DNA of 44,663 nucleotides, taken from positions 1 through 44,663 of the IMG/VR virus record IMGVR_UViG_3300043395_001765, one strand, 5' to 3'. This stretch comes from a virus. The position numbers were made by a program, and so were the translations under genes. Positions 16,229 to 26,298 of this stretch are shown piece by piece (position 1 is the stretch's first letter; each line of letters opens with the position of its first letter). Below the pieces are notes generated by a model. It was given only the letters and a program-made list of their open reading frames with translations, did no database searches and was not told where the DNA came from.

Positions 16229-17922
16229 ACACAATACAGAATAAAGTATACATAACTAATAAAAGTAACGTAGAGATTACAATTCCGCAATCGTATGTTA
16301 CAGTTCTTGACGGAAGTTATAGTCTAGATTTTGAATCAACTCAGCAATTTGCACTGGGGCTTGCACAACCACAAACGTGTAAAATAACATTAGTCAAACC
16401 AAAGTCAGGGCAGTTTTCTGCCCTGACAACCATACTAAACAGAGACTATGACTGGCGTATGATGAATGTTACCCTGACTACATCTGTTAATGGTGGTGCA
16501 GAGTCTGTGACATTCAAAGGCTTGACTTTCCAACGAAGCGAGAGCATGAATACGGTCTCCTTTATTTGTCGTGGTTTTTTAGACTTGTTAAACATCACAA
16601 AAATACAGACTCCGCTGTTTCGTAATAGAAAAGTGGCTACTTCTATCGCAGATATACCTAATGGCTCAACAAATGCGCAGATTTATACACTACTATCTAA
16701 CCAGAATCCCACAACAATAAGTGGTTCTTCCGTAGGTATCATTAATAGCATACTTTGGCTACTTGGTGGTAGACCATCAAAATATTCCACGCTGTACACA
16801 CAGCAGTACACTCCAGTATCTGGAGAATATCCTAAATTTTACTTTGACTGTGATAATTCAGTTATTAACCCAGAATGGGCATGGTTTAACTACGAAAACT
16901 TAACTAGTGATTTATCACAACTTTGTAAAGCCGCCGGTGGTATTTTGAAACAAGACGCAGATGGCATTGTACGTTTTTCTAATGTATATTCCATAAGAAA
17001 AGCGTGGAATGGTTTTACAATTACTGATTCAAACTGCACAGAAATGCAACTTGGTGAATCAGAAACCGAGCCTTATTCAAAAATAGTTATGACATTCACG
17101 CCACGTTACCTAACTGGTAGTAAAGAAATCTATAAACAAAATCTAGAAGAATTTATTCAACCTGGGCAGAGTGTTGAACGTGAGATACAATTTAGTCAGC
17201 CAGTATACTCGTTGCTTAACAAAACAACATCCGGACAACTATCGGACAGTATTGTTAATAGTCAGTTTAACTCGGTAAAAGACTTTATTTCCGCCCTTGA
17301 TGTTAAGGGTACAAAGAGAATTATTCAAGCAAGAATAAAACCATATAGTGGTCTTTATATCCCAAAATATGTAGCATCTGGAGAACTAGGTAACTTTACT
17401 ATTGTTCAAAATACAAATGCTGTTCCTAGTCAGTCAATTAACCTTATTGTGTCTAACTCTGGGCTAGCAGGTTCACCCACATTATTTATTGCGGATGTAA
17501 CTCTGTTCGGAAGAACACTTGAAGCTGCAAAAACCGAGAATTATATATCAGATATTAATCAATATCCATCTGTATCTGGATTTAAACAATTGAGTCTTCC
17601 TAATAATCCATATGTTCAAAATAAGGATGACGCCAAGCGTGTTGTTGACTTAACAAAATACCTTATGCAAACACCCCGACTGAAAATCACTGTTAACGAA
17701 GTCCCATACACTAGTCAAATAAAACTAGGTGATACGGTGTATGTTAACAGTACCGCAAATAATGTTACTGGTTACTTTAAAGTAACCAATTTATCATACA
17801 CAAGAAACGGTGCGGCAATAAACTTAGGTCTTGTTTCTGTTTCTGGGCTATACGAGCCTACGGATGTCTTTACTGTTGGCACAACGTATAATCCAACAGA
17901 TACTAAGAGGTTATCATTCTAA
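16225..17922 (+). CDS. Putative baseplate hub / tail-associated protein, 565 aa
   Basis: It has phage-hub-like features: ITIPQSYVTVLDGSYSLDFE and KITLVKPKSGQFSALTTIL at the N-terminus, a central ADGIVRFSNVYSIRKAWNGF segment, and a late RLKITVNEVPYTSQIKLGDTVYVNST...GYFKVTNLSYTRNGAAINLGLVSVSGLY that matches the 'R.Kitv...l.lGD.V.v' ending of hub proteins. It follows tape measure and distal-tail-like genes. Hub proteins cap the tube and anchor fibres. No protease or lysozyme domain was seen. Confidence 0.65.
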   Translation: MNTIQNKVYITNKSNVEITIPQSYVTVLDGSYSLDFESTQQFALGLAQPQTCKITLVKPKSGQFSALTTILNRDYDWRMMNVTLTTSVNGGAESVTFKGLTFQRSESMNTVSFICRGFLDLLNITKIQTPLFRNRKVATSIADIPNGSTNAQIYTLLSNQNPTTISGSSVGIINSILWLLGGRPSKYSTLYTQQYTPVSGEYPKFYFDCDNSVINPEWAWFNYENLTSDLSQLCKAAGGILKQDADGIVRFSNVYSIRKAWNGFTITDSNCTEMQLGESETEPYSKIVMTFTPRYLTGSKEIYKQNLEEFIQPGQSVEREIQFSQPVYSLLNKTTSGQLSDSIVNSQFNSVKDFISALDVKGTKRIIQARIKPYSGLYIPKYVASGELGNFTIVQNTNAVPSQSINLIVSNSGLAGSPTLFIADVTLFGRTLEAAKTENYISDINQYPSVSGFKQLSLPNNPYVQNKDDAKRVVDLTKYLMQTPRLKITVNEVPYTSQIKLGDTVYVNSTANNVTGYFKVTNLSYTRNGAAINLGLVSVSGLYEPTDVFTVGTTYNPTDTKRLSF

Positions 17923-17931
17923 GAGGTCAAA

Positions 17932-20277
17932 ATGCAGTTTACATTCGATTATCCAACAAGGTTTGAAGATGGTCAGGCTATATCTGCCTATGACATCAAT
18001 AAATACCGCACGAATAATGCCCTTATTCGTAAACTTCTCTACAGTCCGCAACAACTACCAATGGACTCAAGCATATACAGTCCTAAGGCTACACCTATTG
18101 GATATTTATCTATTGATAAAAAGGTTGAGGATGTAGTCTGGAAAGGTTCATTTTTGTACCGTTCTGGAATGAAAAAAGCCTATCTTGGTATGAGCATATC
18201 CCTTGAAAATGCAGTTTCTAAATTTGACCCAATATCAATTAGTTATTTTCAAAATACTACTTTAGGTAGCAACACAGCACTTGCTGTTATTATCAAGCAT
18301 ACAGAACTTGCGTATAAAGACATAAAAGTAAAGACTGGCTATGAGGGATACTGGGATGCTGTAGACATTCTTTCATCTATAAATGCAGGAACATCTATTA
18401 GCAACGGCAAGGGTATTTCATTCCGCATAAAAAATGGTAAAGCAGATGCAAGTTATACATACCCAGGTACATCATGGGCTACTATTGACGGTTCAAAAAG
18501 AATTACAACTATTGAAATAGACCTCGAGGGTTATAATAGACAGTTTCAAGATGGAGAGATTGTTCCTATTAGTATTCTTATTCTTCCAAATAAAGATGAT
18601 ACTACTAAAACGTTCTCGTCAATTCAAGTTGATAGAGGTAATTTATCAGACCTAGATTTTTACCCATACATAAAACATACGATGCTTTATGCCGAGACTG
18701 ACGGCGACTTATCCTACAGTACAAACTGGGCAAATATACCCACAGTGACAACAACTGGTAATAATGTTTTATCAAAAACAAATTTAAATGCAATAAGTGA
18801 TAAACAAACTTATTTAATTGAACGACTGTCTAATCGCCCAAGTATTCTTACTGGTTCTGTTATGTACTACTCTGTTTGGGGTGGCACTATGGCACAGCGA
18901 TATATTAACTATGATTACGAAAACTTTAAGGATTACTTTGATGCGGCAAATCTATCTGTTCAAGTGTCTCGCACAGCAATAACAAACGCAGAAACATCGT
19001 TGGCTACTTTTGCATGGAACCCATATCTTGATACATATCCACAATTACTTCTCAACTATAAATTTTATGGTAATACAGACACAAAGCAGTTTATGGTTGT
19101 TGAAGTTCCAAATGGTCCTACTACTTTACCGACTATTCGCCAGACTGACCGCACATTCACTAATACTTTATTTGGTGGTGGTAAGTACATAAAAAATGGC
19201 GAAAAATTTAGCCAAGAAGATAAACTATGGTCGTATGCGTCTTCTTTTATAAAAAATTTATACGCCGCTTTTTATACAGAGGCTACTACAACTAATGCAA
19301 AATATAAACTGTTTCCATTTCAAATTAGAATACCCTCATACTCTACTCCAGTCTTTAGTGTGGAAGATAATGAGTATAAGTCGGATATATTCTTTAGAAA
19401 AGGATTCTACCAAGATACAACTGCGATAACCTTTACTTCTGGGCAAATATCTGGTAACTACAAAAGATGGAAACTTCCTAAAGTTTATGATGAAACTTCT
19501 GGTAATACGTATACATCTCAAATAGGATTAGTTGCAGAAATACCATCAGGTGAATTACCTAGTGCGCTTAGAGTTGACTACGAATATAATCAAGTTGGTA
19601 ACTACAATAAAGATGATTGGGCGTGGGTTGCTAAATCTGGCGAGCCTGCTGGTCATCGTCAAGTTTTTGTTAATCTTTATGACCATACAAAATCTACGAT
19701 GATAAATAAAGCAAACTATATCTCATTTGTACACCTTATTAGTGCTTCAGTATTTAATTCCGCTAATGTAACATATACAGTTGATACTGACTTAGAGGGA
19801 AATACTACAACAACCTATTCAGGATTACGAACTACTATATCCGGAATCAACTCAGACCTAGATTCATTCTACACAAATCTTTTTGATAAGAACCCACAAT
19901 TTAATCGTTATCAAATGTTTTGGGGTATGCCTCAAAGTTTTGTAAATGACCAGAAAGTAATCCAAGAATACAATAAAAAGTTTTTTATGTTTACTCAATG
20001 TAGAAAAGGTGACATTCTAATCGTTCGTGGTAGAAATGTAACTCTGAACTATGGAGAACTCACCGAAATAACTCGTAGTGGTAATCCAGCAGGGTCATTT
20101 ATTCAAGTAGGTGATGTTGGAGTATCATTTGAAAATACACAGGGATTAATCAATGGTGATACAGAGCAAACAATTATATTTAACTTAAGTAATGCTGATG
20201 GTCTTGCATATGGTCAACAGTATTATCTGACAGGAGACGTTATTTACGCCGCCGAGTTTTTTGAGGAGCCATCATGA
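17932..20277 (+). CDS. Minor tail / baseplate protein, 781 aa
   Basis: A large protein without a recognised family. It opens with FTFDYPTRFEDGQAISAYDINKYRTNNALIRKLL, a pattern seen at the N-terminus of baseplate or fibre proteins that attach to the hub. The rest is beta-rich and aromatic with many Tyr and Asn, as in carbohydrate-contacting tail proteins. The last 80 residues carry GDILIVRGRNVTLNYGELTEI and SFENTQGLINGDTEQTIIFNL. It overlaps the next gene by 4 bases. The call comes from position and composition. Confidence 0.55.
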   Translation: MQFTFDYPTRFEDGQAISAYDINKYRTNNALIRKLLYSPQQLPMDSSIYSPKATPIGYLSIDKKVEDVVWKGSFLYRSGMKKAYLGMSISLENAVSKFDPISISYFQNTTLGSNTALAVIIKHTELAYKDIKVKTGYEGYWDAVDILSSINAGTSISNGKGISFRIKNGKADASYTYPGTSWATIDGSKRITTIEIDLEGYNRQFQDGEIVPISILILPNKDDTTKTFSSIQVDRGNLSDLDFYPYIKHTMLYAETDGDLSYSTNWANIPTVTTTGNNVLSKTNLNAISDKQTYLIERLSNRPSILTGSVMYYSVWGGTMAQRYINYDYENFKDYFDAANLSVQVSRTAITNAETSLATFAWNPYLDTYPQLLLNYKFYGNTDTKQFMVVEVPNGPTTLPTIRQTDRTFTNTLFGGGKYIKNGEKFSQEDKLWSYASSFIKNLYAAFYTEATTTNAKYKLFPFQIRIPSYSTPVFSVEDNEYKSDIFFRKGFYQDTTAITFTSGQISGNYKRWKLPKVYDETSGNTYTSQIGLVAEIPSGELPSALRVDYEYNQVGNYNKDDWAWVAKSGEPAGHRQVFVNLYDHTKSTMINKANYISFVHLISASVFNSANVTYTVDTDLEGNTTTTYSGLRTTISGINSDLDSFYTNLFDKNPQFNRYQMFWGMPQSFVNDQKVIQEYNKKFFMFTQCRKGDILIVRGRNVTLNYGELTEITRSGNPAGSFIQVGDVGVSFENTQGLINGDTEQTIIFNLSNADGLAYGQQYYLTGDVIYAAEFFEEPS

Positions 20278-22121
20278 CCGACATAAAAAATAAACCGCTA
20301 TCTGTAATTGATGCTTCTCTAGATAGAGACGTAGCATATCCTCCAACAGATACATCAATATTTAACCCATATACAGGTGGAATTATTCGCCAAAAATCAA
20401 TTGACTCTCTTGCTTCTGCTTTTTCTATTGCTACTGGTAAGACATCGAGCAATAGAACAGTTCTTTCAAAAGACAGAGTACAGTTTATTTTTGGTATACC
20501 ATCATTAATTATAAAGATGCTTAAACCAAATACTCTATATTACAAATTTAGAATTTTTTTAAGTTTATCCGAGGACGACTTTGCTGTTGGTAAGGAAACT
20601 TATTTTGACGTTAACTTATTTACTGATGTTACAGGAACTAACACTAGCACAACCGCAGGATTTGTTTCACAAACAGAAGCTGACGCAACTAGCGCAATTA
20701 CACTACTTTTTAATCAGTACACTGTAGATGAAATAATTCAAAGAATAGAACCTATAAAAAATGTTACCTACGCTAATGTGAATGAAAAAAGAGCCGCTAT
20801 TTACGCTAATCTAATCTTTTTACAAGTATATGCACAAATATCTCCAATTACAATTAGCCCTAATGTTGCTGGAGTATCAGCAGAGTATCATAACATCTAT
20901 AGGGAACCTACTATTTCTGCGTGTAACTTTACAATAATTGATTCTGCATTATCTTTCACGTCAGACCCTATATTAACTGCAAGCCAAATAAAGTTTTCTT
21001 TAAAAATAAAAAATATTAAATCGCTAAAGTTAAAAATAAGCTTTGGAGATAGTACAGGAAATCAGGCATCATATTTGGACGCTGTTACCCGCACATTCGC
21101 ACTAGATGTAATAACTGATTATGTAACCCTTACTACTACTGATGATGGTTATTTTACAGCCTCAATTAATTATCCATTAAATAATCTACGGTATGCAGAA
21201 TTAGACGGCGGTATATTATTCAATGATACTAAGCTAGTTAATGCTTTTAATTCTCAATTTGATGGTATAGAAATTAATTCTTTTGCCGATAATCTTAATA
21301 AATTAAGAAATATTATTGTTGAATTTGTAAGTGTTGACACGATGGGCGGTATTGTGTTGACTGATTTACTTCCATATTTAAATAATAAAGTAAAGTACGT
21401 GTTATCATTAAATACACTTAATGCAGTTACCGCAGTAAATAAACCTAGTATAGTACCACAGAGAAACTCAAATTTTACTTATGTTTCAATCTCATCTCCA
21501 ACCACAAAAGGTGCAGCAGCTTTAAAATTTGTAATCAATAGCAGTACAAATAAAGATAATTTTATTGGTTTTTTAATTGTAACTAAAAACACTATTGGAA
21601 CTCTTAATTATGCCAGGTTATTTTTAACTTCTGAAATGACTGCCACTAATCCAACAGCAAATCAGATAACATATTCTGTTAATTTTCCCCTTAATACTGC
21701 CGTAGTTTATCAGAATAATGCACTTATTTACGGAATTAGTAGTATGTATTCACTATCTAGTGAGCTTAGTGTTCTTTTACCAAAATTAGATTTAAGTAAA
21801 CTAATACTACGTTCTTCTAACTTAAGTTATACATCCAACACGACAACTCTTAAATTTACATCTTTTGCGGCTAATCTAGCATTTGAGGGAGACGCTTTTA
21901 TAAAAGTTACATACAAGCCATCTGGGAACATAATAAGAAATCCAGTTACACTGGGATTTTCTATTTTACCTAACAGAACTTTTTTTGTAAGCAACATTAA
22001 TTCTCAACCTACTTTAGTAGTTTACTTAGAAAAAGACGCAACTATTTCGTTTACTACGCAGACAAACAGTTATTCAAGTTCATTCATTACTACAAATAAT
22101 TTAGGGAGTATAACGTGGTGA
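20274..22121 (+). CDS. Minor tail / fibre-region protein, 615 aa
   Basis: No family is recognised. It is unusually rich in Asn, Ser, Thr, Ile and Leu with repeated beta-type segments, and its base composition is more A+T-rich than the genes before it. NFTIIDSALSFTSDPILTASQIKFSLKIKNIKSLKLKISFGD and similar blocks suggest several Ig- or jelly-roll-like modules. It sits between two tail proteins and overlaps both (4 and 7 bases), so it is probably a virion component near the receptor-binding tip. Confidence 0.5.
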   Translation: MTDIKNKPLSVIDASLDRDVAYPPTDTSIFNPYTGGIIRQKSIDSLASAFSIATGKTSSNRTVLSKDRVQFIFGIPSLIIKMLKPNTLYYKFRIFLSLSEDDFAVGKETYFDVNLFTDVTGTNTSTTAGFVSQTEADATSAITLLFNQYTVDEIIQRIEPIKNVTYANVNEKRAAIYANLIFLQVYAQISPITISPNVAGVSAEYHNIYREPTISACNFTIIDSALSFTSDPILTASQIKFSLKIKNIKSLKLKISFGDSTGNQASYLDAVTRTFALDVITDYVTLTTTDDGYFTASINYPLNNLRYAELDGGILFNDTKLVNAFNSQFDGIEINSFADNLNKLRNIIVEFVSVDTMGGIVLTDLLPYLNNKVKYVLSLNTLNAVTAVNKPSIVPQRNSNFTYVSISSPTTKGAAALKFVINSSTNKDNFIGFLIVTKNTIGTLNYARLFLTSEMTATNPTANQITYSVNFPLNTAVVYQNNALIYGISSMYSLSSELSVLLPKLDLSKLILRSSNLSYTSNTTTLKFTSFAANLAFEGDAFIKVTYKPSGNIIRNPVTLGFSILPNRTFFVSNINSQPTLVVYLEKDATISFTTQTNSYSSSFITTNNLGSITW

Positions 22122-24214
22122 CAGACCCAAATATTTATATACCAAGCGAATCGCCAGAGCGGGAGTTTATTTATAATAATGAAACTCAAGAACTAATCTA
22201 TCAGGTACCAGTTGCATTTACTCGATATAACATAAAAAAGAACGCCGACGATTTATACACTGATGACCCTACTAAATACTTTACATATAGCGGTGGTTGG
22301 AATGTAACTACTGTAGCAAAAGAAAAAGATGGTAGATATAAGAACGTAAGTTTAAAGGCTTACTCTGGCGACTCATTCAAATTTTATTTCAATGTGGGGG
22401 ACTCTATAGCAGAGTCCGGTATTTACCTTAGTGGTCCGGTTACGACATCTGGGGTTTATAAAACGTTCACCGCATATTCAGGTGAAGCATCTGCGCTAGC
22501 AAATGCTATTACATTTAGCGCACCCACAGATAACTCAAGCGTATTTACTATGCCGTCAGTAGAAACACTCCGCTATATGCGTCTGTATCACACTCCTGCT
22601 ACTTCTGGAACTACTTATCGCCTGTATCAATTTCTCCCAAGAACATTGATTCAGGTAGATGACTTAGAAGCAGATGTAATTGATACGGTTACTTTGCGTG
22701 TTTCTGACAGTATTGTAATTGGTCCAAATCTTATTGGCGATAAAACAATTCTTGGTCAAAAGATTGTTGATGGTACAGTGAGCGGTGTTCTCATCACAGA
22801 TGGTACAATTACAGGAAGTAAAGTAGTCGCCCGCACTATTAGTGGCGTGCTTATTACCGCAGGTACCATTAAAGGTGAGAATATTGAAGCTGCTACAATT
22901 AGTGGTACGCTAATTACTGCGGGTACTATTACCGGTGACAAGATTCAAGCAAACACAATTTCTGGTGTACTCATAACTGCTAGTTCAATAACTTCAGAAA
23001 GATTATTTATATCCCAATTAGATGCAATAGCAGGTAAAATGGGTACACTTACGGTTAACAGCGGTATCAGTGTTGATACTAACGGTAAAATTACTGCCGG
23101 AAAAACTGTTATAGACAATACTGGAATTACAGTCGGTAATTTTTCAACTGCAACCGTTGGAAATACAGATGCTATTCAAATTATCGGTTCTGGTACTTCA
23201 GGAAATATTGTCGGATTAGCTATGTATAATGCGGACTTTAGTACCAATTTGAATAATCCGTTAGCGAGTATTCGCATTGACGGCACTAATGCAATTGAAA
23301 TAGATAATAACAATGGTACTAATAATGCAGTAACTAATTTTAATTTTGCTGATAACTCTACAGGGGCGTTAAACATCTATAATGCGGACTTAAATATGTA
23401 CCGTAAACCAAGTAATGTTCCATCAGGAAATGTAGTTCCTGGTGCTATTCGTGGTTATGATGATGGTGGTGACCTTATATATGAACTTGGTTATGATTGG
23501 TTTGCACTGCTCACTGAGAGCGGTCGAGATGTATTTCGTATATCTGCTACTACAGGCGATACAAGTGTTTCCGGCACAATGACCGTAGCAGGAGTAGCAA
23601 ACTTCGCAGATAATTTTAATATAAACACTAATAAGTTTTCAGTTACGGCAGCTAACGGAAACACAGATATCAGAGGTAACGTTACAGTTAGTGGTGGACT
23701 TACTGTAGCAGGTGTAACAAATATTGCTAGCGATGTTAATGTTAACACTAATAAAGTATCTATCACAGCATCCACTGGTGACACAGATATTCGTGGTAAT
23801 GTTACTGTGAGCGGTTCTATCTCACATAGGGATATCGGATTTATATCCAGAACAACTAACCAATCAGTTAATGCAGGTACTTCAGCACAAATGCAGTTAA
23901 ATGTTGCTAACACGGGTAATATCACTGGTAATACTTCTACATATAATGTAACTGTATTAAATACTGGATTTTTCCTAGTGAACGCTTCGGTATCATCAGC
24001 AACAACTAACTTACCGTGGAGAGTAAATCAAAACGGCAGTAGTTATACAACAGGCACTACGGTACTTGCTAACTTAACATTTAGTGATGGTCGTGAAGTT
24101 GGTTCTCGCATTGTGTATCTTACTTCAGGTAATACACTAGGGCTATACATAAATAATACAAGTGCAGGTGCCGTTAATTTTACAGGAACTTTACGTGTGG
24201 CGAGGTTGACTTAA
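22115..24214 (+). CDS. Receptor-binding tail protein with tandem repeats and C1q-like tip
   Basis: It starts at GTG, 7 bases after an AGGGAG site. Residues 1-200 form an attachment region with a beta-sandwich. Residues about 221-300 are four tandem 20-residue repeats of the type T[IV]SG.LIT.GTI.G.KI, ready to form a trimeric beta-prism or helix. Further repeats with TDIRGNVTVSG and NTNK lie at about 480-570. The last 120 residues (NTGFFLVNASVSS ... LTSGNTLGLYINNTSAGAVNFTGTLRVARL) look like a C1q/TNF-type jelly roll, a common receptor-binding tip. It is the last tail gene before a fibre-chaperone-like gene, which supports a host-recognition role. Confidence 0.75.
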   Translation: MVTDPNIYIPSESPEREFIYNNETQELIYQVPVAFTRYNIKKNADDLYTDDPTKYFTYSGGWNVTTVAKEKDGRYKNVSLKAYSGDSFKFYFNVGDSIAESGIYLSGPVTTSGVYKTFTAYSGEASALANAITFSAPTDNSSVFTMPSVETLRYMRLYHTPATSGTTYRLYQFLPRTLIQVDDLEADVIDTVTLRVSDSIVIGPNLIGDKTILGQKIVDGTVSGVLITDGTITGSKVVARTISGVLITAGTIKGENIEAATISGTLITAGTITGDKIQANTISGVLITASSITSERLFISQLDAIAGKMGTLTVNSGISVDTNGKITAGKTVIDNTGITVGNFSTATVGNTDAIQIIGSGTSGNIVGLAMYNADFSTNLNNPLASIRIDGTNAIEIDNNNGTNNAVTNFNFADNSTGALNIYNADLNMYRKPSNVPSGNVVPGAIRGYDDGGDLIYELGYDWFALLTESGRDVFRISATTGDTSVSGTMTVAGVANFADNFNINTNKFSVTAANGNTDIRGNVTVSGGLTVAGVTNIASDVNVNTNKVSITASTGDTDIRGNVTVSGSISHRDIGFISRTTNQSVNAGTSAQMQLNVANTGNITGNTSTYNVTVLNTGFFLVNASVSSATTNLPWRVNQNGSSYTTGTTVLANLTFSDGREVGSRIVYLTSGNTLGLYINNTSAGAVNFTGTLRVARLT
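22775..23014 (+). repeat. Four tandem 60-bp coding repeats
   Basis: Units begin at 22775, 22835, 22895 and 22955 with exactly 60-base period, each encoding a variant of TISGVLITAGTITGDKI. Third positions differ between units, so the repeat is old and kept at the protein level rather than freshly copied. Unit number could change by recombination and alter fibre length. Confidence 0.9.
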
Positions 24215-24489
24215 TGAAGATAATAGAAATTTTTCCAGTAGTACGCTGGATTGAAATTGAAGCAGACCCAAGTACAGAACGTATTGAACCTCATGAACAG
24301 TGGGCTATTGATACGATTAGAAAAGAACGCAACCGCTTGCTAGCAGAATCAGACTGGAGAGTTCTTCCGGACTCTCCAATAGAAAATAAAGAAGCGTGGT
24401 ATGCTTACCGACAGTCACTTCGAGATTTTCCTGAAGTAGTCCTAGCAAATAATTTTAATAATATTCCGTGGGCAATACCACCTAGTTGA
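24214..24489 (+). CDS. Phage tail (fibre) assembly chaperone-like protein
   Basis: 91 aa. RKERNRLLAESDWRVLPDSPIENKEAWYAYRQSLRDFPE matches the characteristic 'R..LL..SDW..lpD.p......W..YR..LRd.p' core of the phage tail assembly chaperone family (PF16778 type). These small proteins help fold or assemble tail fibres and usually follow the fibre gene, as here. The N-terminal 40 residues are a distinct beta-containing part. Its ATG follows the receptor-binding gene's stop (TTAATG). Confidence 0.75.
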   Translation: MKIIEIFPVVRWIEIEADPSTERIEPHEQWAIDTIRKERNRLLAESDWRVLPDSPIENKEAWYAYRQSLRDFPEVVLANNFNNIPWAIPPS

Positions 24490-24514
24490 CAAATACTAAA
24501 ATAACAGGTATAAT
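24486..24514 (+). promoter_or_regulatory. Consensus sigma70 promoter abutting the next start codon
   Basis: TTGACA (24486-24491), 17-bp spacer, TATAAT (24509-24514). The expected start site (about 24521) is only about three bases before the ATG at 24524, so this promoter would give a nearly leaderless mRNA. The -35 overlaps the stop codon of the upstream gene. Confidence 0.85.
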
Positions 24515-24523
24515 GAGGAAAGA

Positions 24524-25099
24524 ATGATTACAACAGCAACAAATATGGACTACTTCATTGATGCAGTCCGTTTGCGTCTTGGTGACTTCGATGGTACAGC
24601 GTATTCCGATGCGTTAATTCGCACGGCTATAATTAGTGCGGTCAAGTTTCTACAAAAACAATGGAGAAGTAAGTACCAAGTGGTTGCCTCTGGTACGTAT
24701 GTGGTTGGTCATGAAGCACCGGCAGGATATACGTATGCGTCTACAGTAAATGGGTTTGCATTTATTCCCTCTGGATTAAGTGTAAATGATGTATTTCGCA
24801 ATCCATATATTGAGTTCAGTCAGCCAGAACCACCGTTGATTGAGCAGAATGATGAAGATGCTATTGTTCTCGCCACGGCGTACATTGTGCATCTGGCTAA
24901 ACTCACAAACTCGTCGTCAGCGTTTGTATCGTGGAGTACCGAAGATATTCGCTTCACAAATACAACCGCCGCAAATACTATGAAATCAGTGCTGGAAACA
25001 TTTCAAAAAGAACTGGATGTTATGTTTAAAACACGTATCGCTCTACCAGTTGTTAGTCGCCAGCCACTAAATATTATCACAGGTACAAAAGTGTACTAA
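24524..25099 (+). CDS. Putative virion connector-like protein, 191 aa
   Basis: MDYFIDAVRLRLGDFDGTAYSDALIRTAIISAVKFLQKQW resembles the N-terminal helices of head-tail adaptor proteins ('lr.rLgD......d..l...i..a'). The middle (SLSVNDVFRNPYIEFSQPEPPLIEQNDEDAIVLATAYIVHLAKL) fits a helical bundle. It lies after the fibre genes, far from the neck genes, under its own promoter. It could be an adaptor that has moved in gene order, or an unrelated structural protein. A GAGGAAAG site precedes the ATG for read-through mRNA. Confidence 0.5.
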   Translation: MITTATNMDYFIDAVRLRLGDFDGTAYSDALIRTAIISAVKFLQKQWRSKYQVVASGTYVVGHEAPAGYTYASTVNGFAFIPSGLSVNDVFRNPYIEFSQPEPPLIEQNDEDAIVLATAYIVHLAKLTNSSSAFVSWSTEDIRFTNTTAANTMKSVLETFQKELDVMFKTRIALPVVSRQPLNIITGTKVY

Positions 25100-25113
25100 T
25101 TAAAGGAGAATGT

Positions 25114-26298
25114 ATGGCAAGGAAAGTACAAAAAATGTTGTATGTGGGGGATTTTCCAGTTCCAACTGGGTTTGGGGTAGTTTCAAAAAATTTAGTGTCT
25201 CATTTCAAAAAGCACTATGATATGCACATTATTGGCATAAACTACTATGGAGATTATGACCCTGAAATTGAGGGTTTGAAAGTATATCCAGCCTCGGCAG
25301 GTAACGGTGACGTTTTTGGTGTAGATAAGTTTTACCAGATTCTACAACAAGTTCGCCCCGACGTGTGTTTTATTTTAAATGATGTCTGGATTGGTATGGA
25401 ATATGGGGCTAAGATTGCAGAATTTAAAAATAATAATCCTGACTCCACTACAAAGTTTGTACTCTACACACCCATTGATGCAGAAAACATTAAACCAATG
25501 TTTATCGAGGGAATTGGGATGTATGACAAGGTTGTTACTTACACGGAATTTGGTAAGAACCAACTTGTACTTGGCGGGTATAGTAAATTTCACATTGACG
25601 TAGTACCACACGGCGTAAACACAAAGGTATTTAAACCTTTGAATAAGGCTGAGGTTCGTAAAGCCATGAATATCGGGGTTGATGACTACATTGTACTTAA
25701 TGTGAGCAGAAATCAACCACGCAAAAAACTTGACCTTTACTTCTATATTTTTTCGGAGTGGGTTAAGCGATATAGTTTGCCTAAAAATGTACGTGTGTAT
25801 TATCACGGCGCACTTCGTGATGTTGGTATCGACATTATGCAGTGGTGTGAGTATTTGGGAATTCAAGACCGGCTTGTTATTTCAAGTCCTGAACTAACTG
25901 CAAACAGAGGTCTTACTGAAGATAATATGAACATGGTCTACAATTCAGCAGACGTGTTCTTTACAACTACAGCGGCTGAGGGTTGGGGATTGCCTATTGC
26001 CGAGGCTATGGCTACTGGCGTTCCGGCAATTCTTCCGAATCATTCAGCACTTCCAGAATGGACCGGTGGTAATGCTCACTTCGTTCCATGCTATCCATTC
26101 CCAAGTCTAACTGACCGAGGTCTTAACACTATTCATCACATTATTAATGTCGATGAAGCAGTTAAGTCACTTCAGTTTATGTACGCAAATAAGGAAGCAA
26201 GATTAAAACTTGGTGAGGATGCCTATGCTCACATGATAAGAGATGAGTTTAATTGGGCTAAAATTGCCGACCGGTTTATGGAGATTTTTAAGAGATGA
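25114..26298 (+). CDS. Glycosyltransferase family 4 (GT-B fold)
   Basis: 394 aa, two Rossmann-like halves. The N-terminus is MLYVGDFPVPTGFGVVSKNLV with the G-x-G-x loop. The C-terminal half has DVVPHGVNTKVFKP, VLNVSRNQPRKKLDLYF, VYYHGALRD, and the donor-site signature AAEGWGLPIAEAMATGVPAIL, i.e. the E-x7-E motif around residues 289-297. It would move a sugar from an activated nucleotide donor to an unknown acceptor such as virion protein, host surface glycan or modified DNA. An AAAGGAG site precedes the ATG. A second, GT2-type, transferase lies at 40682-41323. The acceptor cannot be read from sequence. Confidence 0.88.
   Translation: MARKVQKMLYVGDFPVPTGFGVVSKNLVSHFKKHYDMHIIGINYYGDYDPEIEGLKVYPASAGNGDVFGVDKFYQILQQVRPDVCFILNDVWIGMEYGAKIAEFKNNNPDSTTKFVLYTPIDAENIKPMFIEGIGMYDKVVTYTEFGKNQLVLGGYSKFHIDVVPHGVNTKVFKPLNKAEVRKAMNIGVDDYIVLNVSRNQPRKKLDLYFYIFSEWVKRYSLPKNVRVYYHGALRDVGIDIMQWCEYLGIQDRLVISSPELTANRGLTEDNMNMVYNSADVFFTTTAAEGWGLPIAEAMATGVPAILPNHSALPEWTGGNAHFVPCYPFPSLTDRGLNTIHHIINVDEAVKSLQFMYANKEARLKLGEDAYAHMIRDEFNWAKIADRFMEIFKR

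Noticed and set aside
22756-23925. Several minus-strand frames rich in Val, Leu and Pro
   Set aside because: Antisense of the repeat region of the receptor-binding gene; they mirror its 60-bp period and have no ribosome sites.
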